Source: Streptomyces malaysiense (lineage in GTDB: Bacteria; Actinomycetota; Actinomycetes; Streptomycetales; Streptomycetaceae). From it: 64,000 nt of DNA. Location of the stretch: the NCBI RefSeq assembly GCF_000980885.2, contig NZ_LBDA02000006.1, positions 62,001 through 126,000 on the forward strand, written 5' to 3'. Positions 1 through 10,141 of this stretch are shown piece by piece. The position numbers and the translations under genes were made by a program. The notes under the pieces are model-generated. The model did no database searches and was not told the DNA's origin. It worked only from the letters and a program-made list of their open reading frames with translations. The first letter of the stretch is position 1; the number at the start of each line of letters is the position of its first letter.

Positions 1-2
1 AT

Positions 3-836
<834 letters not shown>

Positions 837-1094
837 CGGTTGAAGGCCACCCGTTCGGCGCATACCAGTTGCATACGGGTGGCCCCGGCGCATTCGGGCA
901 ACCGCCGACGACCGGTGCCCGTGGAAGCCCCGCGCGGCCTAGTGTTGAGTTGTGCACCTGCCGTGCCCGGCGGCGGACGGGGGCATTTCCCTGCCCGCCG
1001 CGGGCGCGGCAAGGGTTTCTTCAGCGCGAAGCCGTCGATGGCGTCTGACATCGGCCGCGTGGCGTGGGCACCGCCGGCTGTGAGAGGGACGGGA

Positions 1095-3416
1095 ATGGAA
1101 CCGACCGAGAGCGTCGCCCCGGACTCACGGCTGCGCCTGCGCCGCCGCGCGCTCGCCTGGCGGGAGATCCTGCGGCCCGCCCGCGCCGGCGGCGGTACCC
1201 GCCCGCGCGTCCGCCCGGCCGCGGCCGGCCCCGTCACCCCGCCGGGCACCCGCGTGCCGCTCGCCGTCGAGCCCGCGCCCGGCCTGGCGGGCGCGAGCGT
1301 CGGCGGCGAGCCGGAGCCCGGCCGGCCGGGTCCCCGGCCCGCGCTGCCCGCGGCCGTCACGGCGGCCGCCGGGCTCGTCCTGGCCGCCGGTTTCCTGCGC
1401 GCCTTCGGTGGCCGGCACGCCCTCTTCCCGTACGGCACCGCCGGCTGGGCGCTGGCCCTGCTCACCGGGATCATCGTCGGCCACCTCGTCATGCTGGGCC
1501 GCGCCCGCTGGTGGGGCGGCACCGGCTCGGGCGCCGCGCTCACCCTCGCCGTACTGCTGCTCTACGGCTGGGTGCCCGCCGGCATGGTGAGCCTGACCGT
1601 CGTCGTCCTGGTCGGCATCGCCCGCCGGTACCGCTGGCGCCAGGGCGTGCTGCACGGCGCGACGGACATCCTCGGCATCGCCGTGGCCGCCCTGCTGCTC
1701 GGCGCGCTCGGCCGGGTGCCCAGCGTGGAGCAGCCCTGGCGGGCGCACAGCTGGAGCCTCGCCACCGCGCCCGAGGTCGTGCTCGCCGCCGTCGCCTATC
1801 TCGCCGTCAGCCGCGGCCTGCTGTGGTACCTGACCGCGCCGCGCACCCGCGGACTGCCCGGCATCCCCCGGCCCGCCCTGGTCAGACAGGGCCTGGTGGC
1901 CGTGGCGCTGCTCGGCATCGCGCCGCTCGTGTGCGTGGTCGCGGACGCCCAGCCGGTGCTGCTGCCGCTGTTCGCCATCCCCCTCATCGCCCTCGACTCC
2001 GCCCTGTGGATGGCCCGCGCCCGCGCCGAGGAGCAACTGCGCGACCCGCTGACCGGACTGCCCAACCGGCAGTGGCTCCAGGAGCGGATCTGGACCGCGC
2101 TGGATGAGGCCGACCGGGGCGGTGCCCGTTCCGCGCTCATGCTGATCGACCTCGACCGCTTCCGTTCGGTCAATGACACCCTCGGTCATCTCGCCGGAGA
2201 CCGGCTGCTGTTGCAGATCGCCGAGCGGCTGCGGCTCGCCCTGCCGCGCGGCGCGGAGGCGGCCCGGCTCGGCGGCGACGAGTTCGCGGTCTTACTGCCC
2301 GTCGCCGACTCCATCACGTCGGCGATGCGGGTCGCCCGCGGCCTCGTGACCGCCCTCAGCTCCCCGCTCGACCTCGACGGCCTCACCCTCGTGCTGGAGG
2401 CCAGCGCCGGGGTCGCCGTCTTCCCGGACCACGCGCTGGACGCGGAGGGACTGCTGCGGCGGGCCGACGTGGCCATGTACCAGGCGAAGCGGGACCGCAC
2501 CGGCGTCGAGGTCTACGAGTCCAAGCGGGACTCCAACACCCCGGACCGGCTCGGCCTCCTCGGCGACCTGCGCCGGGCGCTGGACGCGCACGAGGTGCAG
2601 TTGCACTACCAGCCCAAGGTGCGCTTCGACGGTCAGGTCGCGGGGCTGGAGGCGCTGGTGCGATGGGTGCACCCGGAGCGCGGGAAGGTCCCGCCGGACG
2701 AGTTCATCGCGATCGCCGAGTCCTCCGGGCTGATGCCCCATCTCACCGAGTACGTCCTGGAGACCGCCCTCGGGCAGGTCGCCCGCTGGCGGGCGCAGGG
2801 CATCCGGGTGCCGGTCGCGGTCAACGTCTCCCCGCGCGATGTGCACACACCCGGCTTCGCGGGCTCGGTCGCCGCGCGGCTGGCCCGGCACGGGGTGCCG
2901 GCGGGCGCCTTGCAGCTGGAGATCACCGAGCACGTCCTGCTGGAGGACCCGCAGCGGGCCGCCGACACCCTCGCGGCGCTCACCGGGCACGGCGTGAAGA
3001 TGTCCCTGGACGACTTCGGGACCGGGTACTCCTCCCTGGTGCATCTGCGACGGCTGCCGGTCAGCGAGCTGAAGATCGACCGCTCGTTCGTCGCCCGGCT
3101 CGCGGTGGACACCGAGGACGCGGAGATCGTGCGCTGCACCGTCGACCTCGCGCACTCGCTCGGGCTGCTCGTCGTCGCGGAGGGCGTGGAGGACGACGAG
3201 ACCTGGGAGCGGCTGCGGGACCTGGGCTGCGACGCGGTGCAGGGATGGCTGGTGGCCGCGGCGATGCCGCCGGAGGAGACGACGGCATGGCTGCGCTTCC
3301 GCCAGACCAGCGTCGGCTCACCCACGCGCCGCCCCCTGCCCGGGGGAGAGGTGCCCGTCCCGGGTGCGAGCGGGCCGCCACCGGCGACGGCGGGCGGCCG
3401 CAAGCCGACCCCCTAG
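1095..3416 (+). CDS. rmdB: Membrane GGDEF-EAL c-di-GMP protein, probable phosphodiesterase (RmdB-like), with a TTA codon
   Basis: This predicted 773-aa protein turns over the messenger c-di-GMP. About six to eight hydrophobic segments (residues ~85-310) anchor it. A GGDEF domain follows (DPLTGLPNR; GGDEF at 393-397), then an EAL domain (EAL at 519-521). The EAL catalytic set looks complete: EALVRW, NVS, EITE, LDDFGTG, LKIDR, AEGVE and QGW. The five residues before GGDEF are not preceded by an RxxD inhibitory site. In S. coelicolor the gene next to ligA is rmdB, described as a c-di-GMP phosphodiesterase affecting development; I assign the name by synteny and domains. Start: ATG 1095 follows GAGAGGGACGGGA; the open frame extends upstream to 840 without a better start. 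Codon 400 (2292-2294) is TTA, the rare codon read by the bldA tRNA. Confidence 0.85.
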   Translation: MEPTESVAPDSRLRLRRRALAWREILRPARAGGGTRPRVRPAAAGPVTPPGTRVPLAVEPAPGLAGASVGGEPEPGRPGPRPALPAAVTAAAGLVLAAGFLRAFGGRHALFPYGTAGWALALLTGIIVGHLVMLGRARWWGGTGSGAALTLAVLLLYGWVPAGMVSLTVVVLVGIARRYRWRQGVLHGATDILGIAVAALLLGALGRVPSVEQPWRAHSWSLATAPEVVLAAVAYLAVSRGLLWYLTAPRTRGLPGIPRPALVRQGLVAVALLGIAPLVCVVADAQPVLLPLFAIPLIALDSALWMARARAEEQLRDPLTGLPNRQWLQERIWTALDEADRGGARSALMLIDLDRFRSVNDTLGHLAGDRLLLQIAERLRLALPRGAEAARLGGDEFAVLLPVADSITSAMRVARGLVTALSSPLDLDGLTLVLEASAGVAVFPDHALDAEGLLRRADVAMYQAKRDRTGVEVYESKRDSNTPDRLGLLGDLRRALDAHEVQLHYQPKVRFDGQVAGLEALVRWVHPERGKVPPDEFIAIAESSGLMPHLTEYVLETALGQVARWRAQGIRVPVAVNVSPRDVHTPGFAGSVAARLARHGVPAGALQLEITEHVLLEDPQRAADTLAALTGHGVKMSLDDFGTGYSSLVHLRRLPVSELKIDRSFVARLAVDTEDAEIVRCTVDLAHSLGLLVVAEGVEDDETWERLRDLGCDAVQGWLVAAAMPPEETTAWLRFRQTSVGSPTRRPLPGGEVPVPGASGPPPATAGGRKPTP

Positions 3417-3960
3417 ACCTTCGCCGCCCCCGCTTCCCGGCTGCTTCCCGGCGAACCGGTCCACCAGCAGCCCCAGGCGCCGATCGTGCGCCCACTCCGG
3501 CAGCCGGCCGCCGCGCATCAGGGTCGTCAGGCCGTGCAGGGCCGCCCAGAAGGTCTCGGTCAGCGGGCCGGCGTCCTCCTCGGTGGTGACCGGTGCCACC
3601 GCGGCCAGCAGTTCGCCGAAGGCGTCCCGGAGCGGGGCCGGGGTCTGCGGTGCGGCGAACGGCAGGTCCACCAGACGGGTGAACATCGCGTCGTACAGGG
3701 CGGGCCGGCGCCGGGCGAAGGCCGTGTAGGTCCGGGTGACCGCGAAGAGCGGGGCCCGGACGCCGTCGGCGGCCGGGTGTGCCTGCCGCGGCTCCCTCGC
3801 CAGGTCGGCGCAGCCGTCGACCGCGACCGCCGCCGTGATCGCGTCCTTGCCCTTGAAGTGACTGTAGAGGACCGGCCGGCTTTACTCGATCTCGGCGGCC
3901 GGCCGGCGCGTGGTCACCGCGTCCCGGCCCTCAGCGCCGCGCCGCTCTTCGCGGTGTGAC
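3318..3960 (-). pseudogene. TetR-family regulator broken by an in-frame stop in its HTH
   Basis: Reading leftwards from ~3960, the frame encodes a TetR HTH end ([15 protein letters not shown]), then TAA at 3882-3884, then [15 protein letters not shown] in the same frame. The recognition helix and following helix are therefore split by one stop, where a Tyr codon (TAC/TAT) would be expected. Downstream the frame continues through a TetR-type ligand domain (TRTYTAFARRRPALYDAMFTR, WAALHGLTTLMRGG) to a stop at 3318, overlapping the 3' end of the convergent GGDEF-EAL gene by about 100 bases. The first helices of the HTH are not recognisable, so the 5' end is also damaged. A 122-aa product from ATG 3686 would have no DNA-binding domain. 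The gene diverges from gatC and may once have controlled this junction; that is inference. Confidence 0.7.
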
Positions 3961-4011
3961 CGGCCCGCCGGGCAGGGCGGCGCGGAGCCGCCGCGGGCCC
4001 GTCCGGGGAAA

Positions 4012-4046
4012 CCGTTTAACGGCCACGCCACCCCGCCCCATAGGAT
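4012..4046 (+). promoter_or_regulatory. Candidate gatC promoter with a short palindrome
   Basis: CCGTTTAACGG at 4012-4022 is a perfect 11-base palindrome. It lies 19 bases ahead of TAGGAT (4041-4046), a plausible Streptomyces -10 box 41 bases before the gatC ATG. Placement fits a promoter/operator for the gat operon, but no -35 box stands out. Confidence 0.3.
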
Positions 4047-4086
4047 TGGCTCCAAAACACACGCACTCACCCCAGAGGATCGCTGC

Positions 4087-4383
4087 ATGCCTGGCATCAC
4101 GCGCGAGGAGGTCGCCCACCTCGCCCGGCTGGCGCGTCTGGAGCTGAAGCCCGAAGAACTCGACCACTTCGCCGGCCAGCTCGACGACATCATCGGCGCG
4201 GTCGCCCGCGTCAGTGAGGTCGCCGACCAAGACGTACCGCCGACCTCGCACCCGCTCCCGCTGACGAACGTCATGCGGGCGGACGAGGTCCGTCCCTCGC
4301 TCACCCCCGAGCAGGCGCTCTCCGGCGCCCCCGCGCAGGAACAGCAGCGTTTCAAGGTGCCGCAGATCCTGGGGGAGGAGTGA
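4087..4383 (+). CDS. gatC: Asp-tRNA(Asn)/Glu-tRNA(Gln) amidotransferase subunit C
   Basis: The 98-aa small subunit of GatCAB stabilises the complex that converts mischarged Glu-tRNA(Gln) and Asp-tRNA(Asn) to Gln- and Asn-tRNA. The sequence shows the usual N-terminal [17 protein letters not shown] helix. It also has the central [20 protein letters not shown] segment, which wraps around GatA, and a C-terminal RFKVPQIL end. Length is normal for the family. Start: ATG 4087 gives the canonical N-terminus (MPGITREEV), though no strong ribosome site is obvious. Its stop codon sits 2-3 bases before the gatA start, so the two are translationally coupled. Confidence 0.96.
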   Translation: MPGITREEVAHLARLARLELKPEELDHFAGQLDDIIGAVARVSEVADQDVPPTSHPLPLTNVMRADEVRPSLTPEQALSGAPAQEQQRFKVPQILGEE

Positions 4384-4385
4384 CC

Positions 4386-5882
4386 ATGACGGACAACATC
4401 ATCAAGCTCACGGCCGCGCAGATCGCCGAGAAGATCGCCTCCGGCGAGCTGACGGCCGTCGCGGTCACCGAGGCCCACCTCGCCCGCATCGAGGCCGTGG
4501 ACGAGAAGGTGCACGCCTTCCTGCACGTCGACCGCGAGGGCGCCCTCGCCCAGGCCCGCGCCGTGGACGAGAAGCGGGCCCGCGGCGAGAAGCTCGGCCC
4601 GCTGGCCGGCGTCCCGCTCGCGCTCAAGGACATCTTCACCACCGAGGGCGTGCCCACGACCGTCGGCTCGAAGATCCTCGAGGGCTGGATCCCGCCGTAC
4701 GACGCCACGCTCACCAAGCGGCTCAAGGCCGCCGACGTCGTCATCCTCGGCAAGACCAACATGGACGAGTTCGCCATGGGGTCCTCCACCGAGAACAGCG
4801 CCTACGGCCCGACCGGCAACCCCTGGGACCTCACCAAGATCCCCGGTGGCTCCGGCGGCGGTTCCTCCGCCGCGCTCGCCTCCTACGAGGCCCCGCTCGC
4901 CATCGGCACCGACACCGGCGGTTCCATCCGCCAGCCGGCCGCCGTCACCGGCACCGTCGGCGTGAAGCCGACGTACGGCGCGGTCTCCCGCTTCGGCATG
5001 GTCGCCTTCTCCTCCTCCCTGGACCAGGGCGGCCCCTGCGCCCGTACGGTCCTGGACGCGGCCCTGCTGCACGAGGTCATCGCGGGCCACGACCCGATGG
5101 ACTCCACCTCCGTCGACGCCCCGGTCCCGCCGGTGGTCGAGGCCGCCCGCAACGGCGGCGTGGCGGGCATGCGCGTCGGTGTGGTCAAGCAGTTCCGCGG
5201 CGAGGGCTACCAGGCCGGCGTCATCCAGCGCTTCGACGAGTCCGTCGAGCTGCTGAAGGAACTGGGCGCCGAGATCGTCGAACTGGACTGCCCGTCCTTC
5301 GACCTGGCGCTGTCGGCGTACTACCTGATCGCGCCCTCGGAGTGCTCCTCCAACCTCGCCCGCTTCGACGGCCTGCGCTACGGCCTGCGGACCGGCGACG
5401 ACGGCTCGCACTCGGCCGAGGAGGTCACCTCCCTGACCCGCGAGGCCGGCTTCGGCCCCGAGGTCAAGCGCCGCATCATGCTCGGCACGTACGCCCTGTC
5501 GAGCGGCTACTACGACGCCTACTACGGCTCCGCGCAGAAGGTCCGCACCCTCATCACGCGGGACTTCGAGAAGGCGTTCGAGCAGGTCGACGTGATCGTC
5601 TCCCCGACGACCCCGACCACCGCCTTCGCGATCGGCGAGCGCGCCGACGACCCGATGGCGATGTACCTCGCGGACCTGTGCACCATCCCGACCAACCTGG
5701 CGGGCAACGCGGCCATGTCGCTGCCCTGCGGGCTCGCCCCGGAGGACAACCTCCCGGTGGGTCTTCAGATCATCGCCCCGGCGATGCGGGACGATCGCCT
5801 CTACAAGGTGGGCGCCGCCGTCGAGGCCGCCTTCGTGGAAAAGTGGGGACACCCGCTGCTTGAGGAGGCTCCGTCGCTGTGA
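4386..5882 (+). CDS. gatA: Asp-tRNA(Asn)/Glu-tRNA(Gln) amidotransferase subunit A
   Basis: This 498-aa catalytic subunit releases ammonia from glutamine for tRNA-bound Glu/Asp amidation. It has the amidase-signature fold with the Ser-cisSer-Lys triad: Lys in LALKDIFTT, the Gly/Ser-rich [11 protein letters not shown] stretch, and the nucleophile motif [13 protein letters not shown]. Start: the frame also offers GTG 4380, but the GGAGGAG ribosome site at about 4374-4380 is correctly spaced only for ATG 4386. The 3' end overlaps the next small gene by four bases (GTGA), suggesting coupled translation through gatC-gatA-orf-gatB. Confidence 0.97.
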   Translation: MTDNIIKLTAAQIAEKIASGELTAVAVTEAHLARIEAVDEKVHAFLHVDREGALAQARAVDEKRARGEKLGPLAGVPLALKDIFTTEGVPTTVGSKILEGWIPPYDATLTKRLKAADVVILGKTNMDEFAMGSSTENSAYGPTGNPWDLTKIPGGSGGGSSAALASYEAPLAIGTDTGGSIRQPAAVTGTVGVKPTYGAVSRFGMVAFSSSLDQGGPCARTVLDAALLHEVIAGHDPMDSTSVDAPVPPVVEAARNGGVAGMRVGVVKQFRGEGYQAGVIQRFDESVELLKELGAEIVELDCPSFDLALSAYYLIAPSECSSNLARFDGLRYGLRTGDDGSHSAEEVTSLTREAGFGPEVKRRIMLGTYALSSGYYDAYYGSAQKVRTLITRDFEKAFEQVDVIVSPTTPTTAFAIGERADDPMAMYLADLCTIPTNLAGNAAMSLPCGLAPEDNLPVGLQIIAPAMRDDRLYKVGAAVEAAFVEKWGHPLLEEAPSL

Positions 5883-6118
5883 GCAAGCTGTCCAAGGCCA
5901 AGGACTTCAAGAAGTCCAGGTCCGGTACGTACCTGTCCATGGCCACCACCGCGTTCGGCGCGATCGGTGTCACCAAGCAGATCAAGAAGGCCCGCGCCGA
6001 GCACGACACGCTGCGGCTGATCGACGCCGCGGTCTCCGCCGCCGCGATCGCGACCGGCCTCGCGATCCTCTACCGCGAGCTGAAGCGGCTGGGCGACGAC
6101 GACGTCCTGCTGGGCTGA
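5879..6118 (+). CDS. Conserved-looking 79-aa protein inside the gat operon, function unknown
   Basis: I do not recognise a family. The N-terminus is strongly basic ([16 protein letters not shown]), and a second basic patch reads KQIKKAR. Two moderately hydrophobic stretches follow, the first about residues 20-33 ([13 protein letters not shown]) and the second about 50-66 ([16 protein letters not shown]). The C-terminus is acidic (GDDDVLLG). It could be a small peripheral or single-pass membrane protein. GTG 5879 overlaps the gatA stop by four bases, and gatB begins 17 bases after its stop. It is therefore locked into the amidotransferase operon and has the G/C-rich third positions of a real gene. 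A role linked to GatCAB is inference from position only. Confidence 0.8.
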   Translation: MSKLSKAKDFKKSRSGTYLSMATTAFGAIGVTKQIKKARAEHDTLRLIDAAVSAAAIATGLAILYRELKRLGDDDVLLG

Positions 6119-6134
6119 GAGGGAAGTTTTCACC

Positions 6135-7649
6135 GTGACCACCACGACCGACCTGGTGTCGTACGAGGACGCGCTGGCGTCGTACGACCCCGTCATGGGC
6201 CTCGAGGTCCATGTCGAACTCGGCACCAAGACCAAGATGTTCTGCGGGTGCTCCACGGAGCTGGGCGCCGAGCCCAACTCGCAGACCTGCCCCGTCTGCC
6301 TCGGCATGCCCGGCGCGCTCCCGGTCGTCAACGCGACCGGCGTCGAGTCGGCCGTCCGGATCGGCCTCGCGCTGAACTGCTCGATCGCCGAATGGTGCCG
6401 CTTCGCCCGGAAGAACTACTTCTATCCGGACATGCCGAAGAACTTCCAGACCTCCCAGTACGACGAGCCGATCGCCTTCGACGGCTACCTCGATGTGCAG
6501 CTGGAGGACGGCGAGACCTTCCGCGTGGAGATCGAGCGCGCCCACATGGAGGAGGACACCGGCAAGTCGACGCACGTCGGCGGCGCCACCGGCCGTATCC
6601 ACGGCGCGTCCCACTCCCTGCTGGACTACAACCGCGCCGGCATCCCGCTCATCGAGATCGTCACCAAGCCGATCGTGGGCGCCGGCGAGCGTGCCCCCGA
6701 GGTGGCCAAGGCGTACGTGCGTGAGCTGCGCGAGGTCATCCGTGCCCTCGGCGTGTCCGAGGCCCGCATGGAGATGGGCCAGATGCGCTGCGACGTGAAC
6801 CTGTCGCTGATGCCCAAGGGCGCCGAGAAGTTCGGCACGCGCTCGGAGACGAAGAACGTCAACTCCCTGCGCTCGGTGGAGCGTGCGGCCCGCTTCGAGA
6901 TCATGCGGCACGCGGCCGTGCTCTCCTCCGGCGGCACCATCGTCCAGGAGACCCGCCACTTCCACGAGGACACCGGGTCCACGACCTCGGGCCGCGTGAA
7001 GGAGGAGGCCGAGGACTACCGGTACTTCCCGGAGCCCGACCTGGTCCCCGTCGCGCCCTCACGCGAGTGGGTCGAGGAGATCCGCGCGGCGCTGCCCGAG
7101 CTGCCGCTGGTGCGCCGCACCCGGCTGCTCGCCGAATGGGGCATCTCGGCCACCGAGATGCAGGCGATCCTGAACGCCGGCGCGCTGGACCCGATCGTCG
7201 CCACCATCGAGGCCGGGGCCGACGCGGCCTCCGCCCGCAAGTGGTGGATGGGCGAACTGGCGCGCAGCGCCAACGAGTCCGGCACCTCCCTGGACGGGCT
7301 GGCGATCACCTCGCAGCAGGTGGCCCGGGTCACCGAGCTGGTCGCGAAGGGCGATCTGAACGACAAGCTGGCCCGCCAGGTCATCGAGGGCGTTCTCGCG
7401 GGCGAGGGCACCCCGGACGAGGTCGTCGACAAGCGCGGCCTCAAGGTCGTCTCCGACGACTCGGCGCTCGGCACCGCCGTGGACGAGGCCATCGCCGGCA
7501 ACCCCGGCATCGCGGACAAGATCCGCGGCGGCAAGGTGGCGGCGGCCGGCGCCCTGGTCGGCGCGGTCATGAAGGCCACCCGTGGCCAGGCCGACGCGGC
7601 CCGCGTCAAGGAGCTGATCCTGGAGCGGCTGGGCGTCGGCGAGGGCTGA
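6135..7649 (+). CDS. gatB: Asp-tRNA(Asn)/Glu-tRNA(Gln) amidotransferase subunit B
   Basis: This 504-aa subunit binds the mischarged tRNA and activates the carboxyl group with ATP. GatB signatures are clear: the opening [18 protein letters not shown], the metal-site cysteines in [17 protein letters not shown], the [15 protein letters not shown] motif, and [12 protein letters not shown]-terminal YqeY/tail domain is shown by [23 protein letters not shown] 6135 follows GAGGGAAG at a good distance. It ends the gat operon and is followed 40 bases later by a long perfect hairpin. Confidence 0.97.
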   Translation: MTTTTDLVSYEDALASYDPVMGLEVHVELGTKTKMFCGCSTELGAEPNSQTCPVCLGMPGALPVVNATGVESAVRIGLALNCSIAEWCRFARKNYFYPDMPKNFQTSQYDEPIAFDGYLDVQLEDGETFRVEIERAHMEEDTGKSTHVGGATGRIHGASHSLLDYNRAGIPLIEIVTKPIVGAGERAPEVAKAYVRELREVIRALGVSEARMEMGQMRCDVNLSLMPKGAEKFGTRSETKNVNSLRSVERAARFEIMRHAAVLSSGGTIVQETRHFHEDTGSTTSGRVKEEAEDYRYFPEPDLVPVAPSREWVEEIRAALPELPLVRRTRLLAEWGISATEMQAILNAGALDPIVATIEAGADAASARKWWMGELARSANESGTSLDGLAITSQQVARVTELVAKGDLNDKLARQVIEGVLAGEGTPDEVVDKRGLKVVSDDSALGTAVDEAIAGNPGIADKIRGGKVAAAGALVGAVMKATRGQADAARVKELILERLGVGEG

Positions 7650-7688
7650 CGCGGGGGCCGGCCGGCGAGAGCCGGGCCACCGTCGACC

Positions 7689-7723
7689 GTGGGGGGACGC
7701 GCCGCACCGGCGCGTCCCCCCAC
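7689..7723 (+). terminator. Strong hairpin terminator after gatB
   Basis: GTGGGGGGACGCGCC (7689-7703) pairs perfectly with GGCGCGTCCCCCCAC (7709-7723) across a five-base loop. There is no long T run, as is usual in Streptomyces. Confidence 0.85.
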
Positions 7724-7885
7724 GGCATTTCCTCCCTCGCTGTGAATAAGCCCACGAACACAGCAAAGGATCACTTTCGCCTGCAAGAGTGTCCAAATAT
7801 TGCTCATACGTTCTTTGCGGGCTGTTCAGTCAATGGACGATCGTTCCCGGTCAAAGATCCACAAATCGTCCTTGGGAGCACGTCC

Positions 7886-10141
7886 GTGGCAGCCCTCGCG
7901 CGCTGGTGCGTCCGGCACCGACTGATCGCCGTCCTGCTGTGGCTGTGCGCCTTCGGCGGGGTCACCGCGGCAGCCTCCGTCGCCGGCACGTCGTACTCGA
8001 ACGACTACTCGGTCCCCGGCACCGAGTCCGGTCGCGCCGCGCAGCTGCTCCGGGCGGGTTTCCCGGGCCTCGGCGGCGACAGCGACACCGTCGTCTGGCA
8101 CACCGCGAAGGGCACCGTCCGCGCCGCCGACGTCGAACAGAGCATGACCACCGCCCTCGACAAGATCGCCGATCTGCCCGGCGTCGCCTCCGTGGACGGG
8201 CCGTACGACGGCCGGGGCGGCCGGCAGATCAGCGCCGACGGCCGCACCGCCTACGCCACCGTCACCTTCGCGCGCCAGGCCGAGGACATCGGTGCGAAGG
8301 AGGCCCAGGCCGTGGTGGGCGCGGCGAAGGCGGCCGAGGGGGACGGACTCCAGGTGGAGCTGGGCGGCAGTGCCATCGGGCTCACCGAGACACCGGACGA
8401 CCACACCGCCGAGGTGGTCGGGGTCCTCGTCGCCGCCGTCGTCCTCTTCCTCGCCTTCGGCTCCCTGGCCGCCTCCCTGCTGCCGATCGCCACCGCCCTG
8501 ATCGGCGTCGGCACCGCCTACGCCGGCATCGGGCTGCTGGGCCACGCCATGACGGTCGCCGATTTCGCGCCCATGCTCGGCATGCTGGTCGGCCTCGGCG
8601 TCGGCATCGACTACGCGCTGTTCATCGTCACCAGACACCGGCGCGGACTCAAACGCGGCCTGGACGTCACGGAGGCCGCCGTGAGCGCCGTGACGACCAC
8701 CGGACGCGCCGTCGTCTTCGCGGGGGCGACCGTGTGCATCGCCCTGCTCGGCATGCTGATCCTGCGCCTGAGCTTCCTCAACGGCGTCGCCGTGGCCGCC
8801 GGCCTGACCGTGGCCCTCACCGTCGCCGCCTCCGTCACCCTGCTGCCCGCCCTGCTCTCCTACATCGGCCCGCGCGCCCTCAGCCGCCGCGAACGCCGCC
8901 GGCTCGCCGAGCACGGGCCGCGCCCCGAGGTGCCCACCGGCCTCGCCGCCCGCTGGTCCGCGCTCGTGCAGCGGCGCCCCAGACTGCTCGGCTCGCTCGC
9001 CGTGGCCGTGATCGCGCTGCTCGCCCTGCCCACGCTCTCGCTCCACCTCGGCACCTCCGACCAGGGCAACGACCCCCGCACCTCCACCACCCGCAAGGCG
9101 TACGACCTGCTGGCCGACGGCTTCGGGCCCGGCATCAACGGGCCGCTGACCCTCGTCACCCGGGTGGACGGCGCCGCCGACCGGCTCGCCCTTGACAACC
9201 TCGACGCGACGCTGCGGGCCACCCCCGGCGTGGCCTCCGCCACCCCGGCCGCCTACGCCACCGGTGGCGAGACCGCCTACCTGACCGTCGTCCCCGACTC
9301 CGCACCCCAGTCCCAGGCCACCAGTGCCCTGGTGGACCGGCTGCGCGAGACGGTGCTGCCCCGCGCGGAGCGGGGCACCTCCCTCGACATCCAGGTCGGC
9401 GGGGTGACCGCCGGCTACGACGACTTCGCCGACGTCATCGTCGGCAAACTCCCGCTCTTCGTCGGCACCGTCATCGGCCTCGGCTGCCTGCTGCTGCTCG
9501 TCGCCTTCCGCTCGCTGGGCATACCGCTCAAGGCCGCCGTGATGAACATCGCCGCGGTGGCCGCCGCGTTCGGCGTGGTGGTCGCCGTCTTCCAGTGGGG
9601 CTGGGGCAGCGAGCTGCTCGGCCTCGGCAGAGCGGGTCCCATCGAACCCTTCCTGCCCGTGATCATGGTCTCGGTGCTCTTCGGGCTCTCCATGGACTAC
9701 CAGGTCTTCCTGGTCAGCCGGATGTACGAGGAATGGCTGGCGACCGGCGACAACCGGCGCGCCGTCCGCGTGGGCCTCGCCGAGACCAGCCGGGTGATCA
9801 ACTCCGCGGCCGTGATCATGATCTCGGTCTTCCTGGCCTTCGTGCTCAGCGGCGACCGCGTGATCGCCATGTTCGGCATCGCGCTGGCCGCCGCCGTCGC
9901 CCTCGACGCCTTCGTGCTGCGCACCCTCCTGGTGCCGGCCCTGATGCATCTGCTCGGCGCCGCCAACTGGTGGCTGCCGGGCTGGCTGGAGCGCAGGCTG
10001 CCGCACATCAGCATCGAGCCGCCGGAGTGCCGCGCCGCGCATGAGAGGCTCGGACGGGTCCCGGCCGACGGGATCGGCCGGGACCGGATCCGTGAACAGC
10101 AGAAGGAAGCGCAGCGCGATGTACGCGATATCCCTGGGTGA
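7886..10141 (+). CDS. MMPL/RND-family transporter
   Basis: This 751-aa membrane transporter resembles mycobacterial MmpL proteins, which export lipids or hydrophobic compounds using the proton gradient. The architecture is duplicated: one helix (~residues 9-28), an extracellular loop domain, five helices (~170-340, with FAPMLGMLVGLGVGIDYALFIVTRHR), a second loop domain, then five more (~520-690, including IMVSVLFGLSMDYQVFLVSRMYEE). The two GxGIDYAL / GLSMDYQVF motifs are typical of the MMPL proton-relay helices. Start: GTG 7886 lies eight bases after GGGAG and gives an N-terminus running straight into the first helix; the open frame extends into gatB but has no better start. The 3' end overlaps the next gene by 23 bases. 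The substrate is unknown. Confidence 0.92.
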   Translation: MAALARWCVRHRLIAVLLWLCAFGGVTAAASVAGTSYSNDYSVPGTESGRAAQLLRAGFPGLGGDSDTVVWHTAKGTVRAADVEQSMTTALDKIADLPGVASVDGPYDGRGGRQISADGRTAYATVTFARQAEDIGAKEAQAVVGAAKAAEGDGLQVELGGSAIGLTETPDDHTAEVVGVLVAAVVLFLAFGSLAASLLPIATALIGVGTAYAGIGLLGHAMTVADFAPMLGMLVGLGVGIDYALFIVTRHRRGLKRGLDVTEAAVSAVTTTGRAVVFAGATVCIALLGMLILRLSFLNGVAVAAGLTVALTVAASVTLLPALLSYIGPRALSRRERRRLAEHGPRPEVPTGLAARWSALVQRRPRLLGSLAVAVIALLALPTLSLHLGTSDQGNDPRTSTTRKAYDLLADGFGPGINGPLTLVTRVDGAADRLALDNLDATLRATPGVASATPAAYATGGETAYLTVVPDSAPQSQATSALVDRLRETVLPRAERGTSLDIQVGGVTAGYDDFADVIVGKLPLFVGTVIGLGCLLLLVAFRSLGIPLKAAVMNIAAVAAAFGVVVAVFQWGWGSELLGLGRAGPIEPFLPVIMVSVLFGLSMDYQVFLVSRMYEEWLATGDNRRAVRVGLAETSRVINSAAVIMISVFLAFVLSGDRVIAMFGIALAAAVALDAFVLRTLLVPALMHLLGAANWWLPGWLERRLPHISIEPPECRAAHERLGRVPADGIGRDRIREQQKEAQRDVRDIPG

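Noticed and set aside
3882-5852. 656-aa minus-strand ORF opposite gatC-gatA
   Set aside because: Product is low-complexity Gly/Arg/Val/Glu sequence with no family features. It is the usual antisense open frame of G+C-rich genes; only its last codons belong to the TetR pseudogene.
7067-7885. Extended start of the MMPL transporter inside gatB
   Set aside because: The extra 273 codons are the gatB shadow frame; GTG 7886 has a good ribosome site and lies after the gat terminator.
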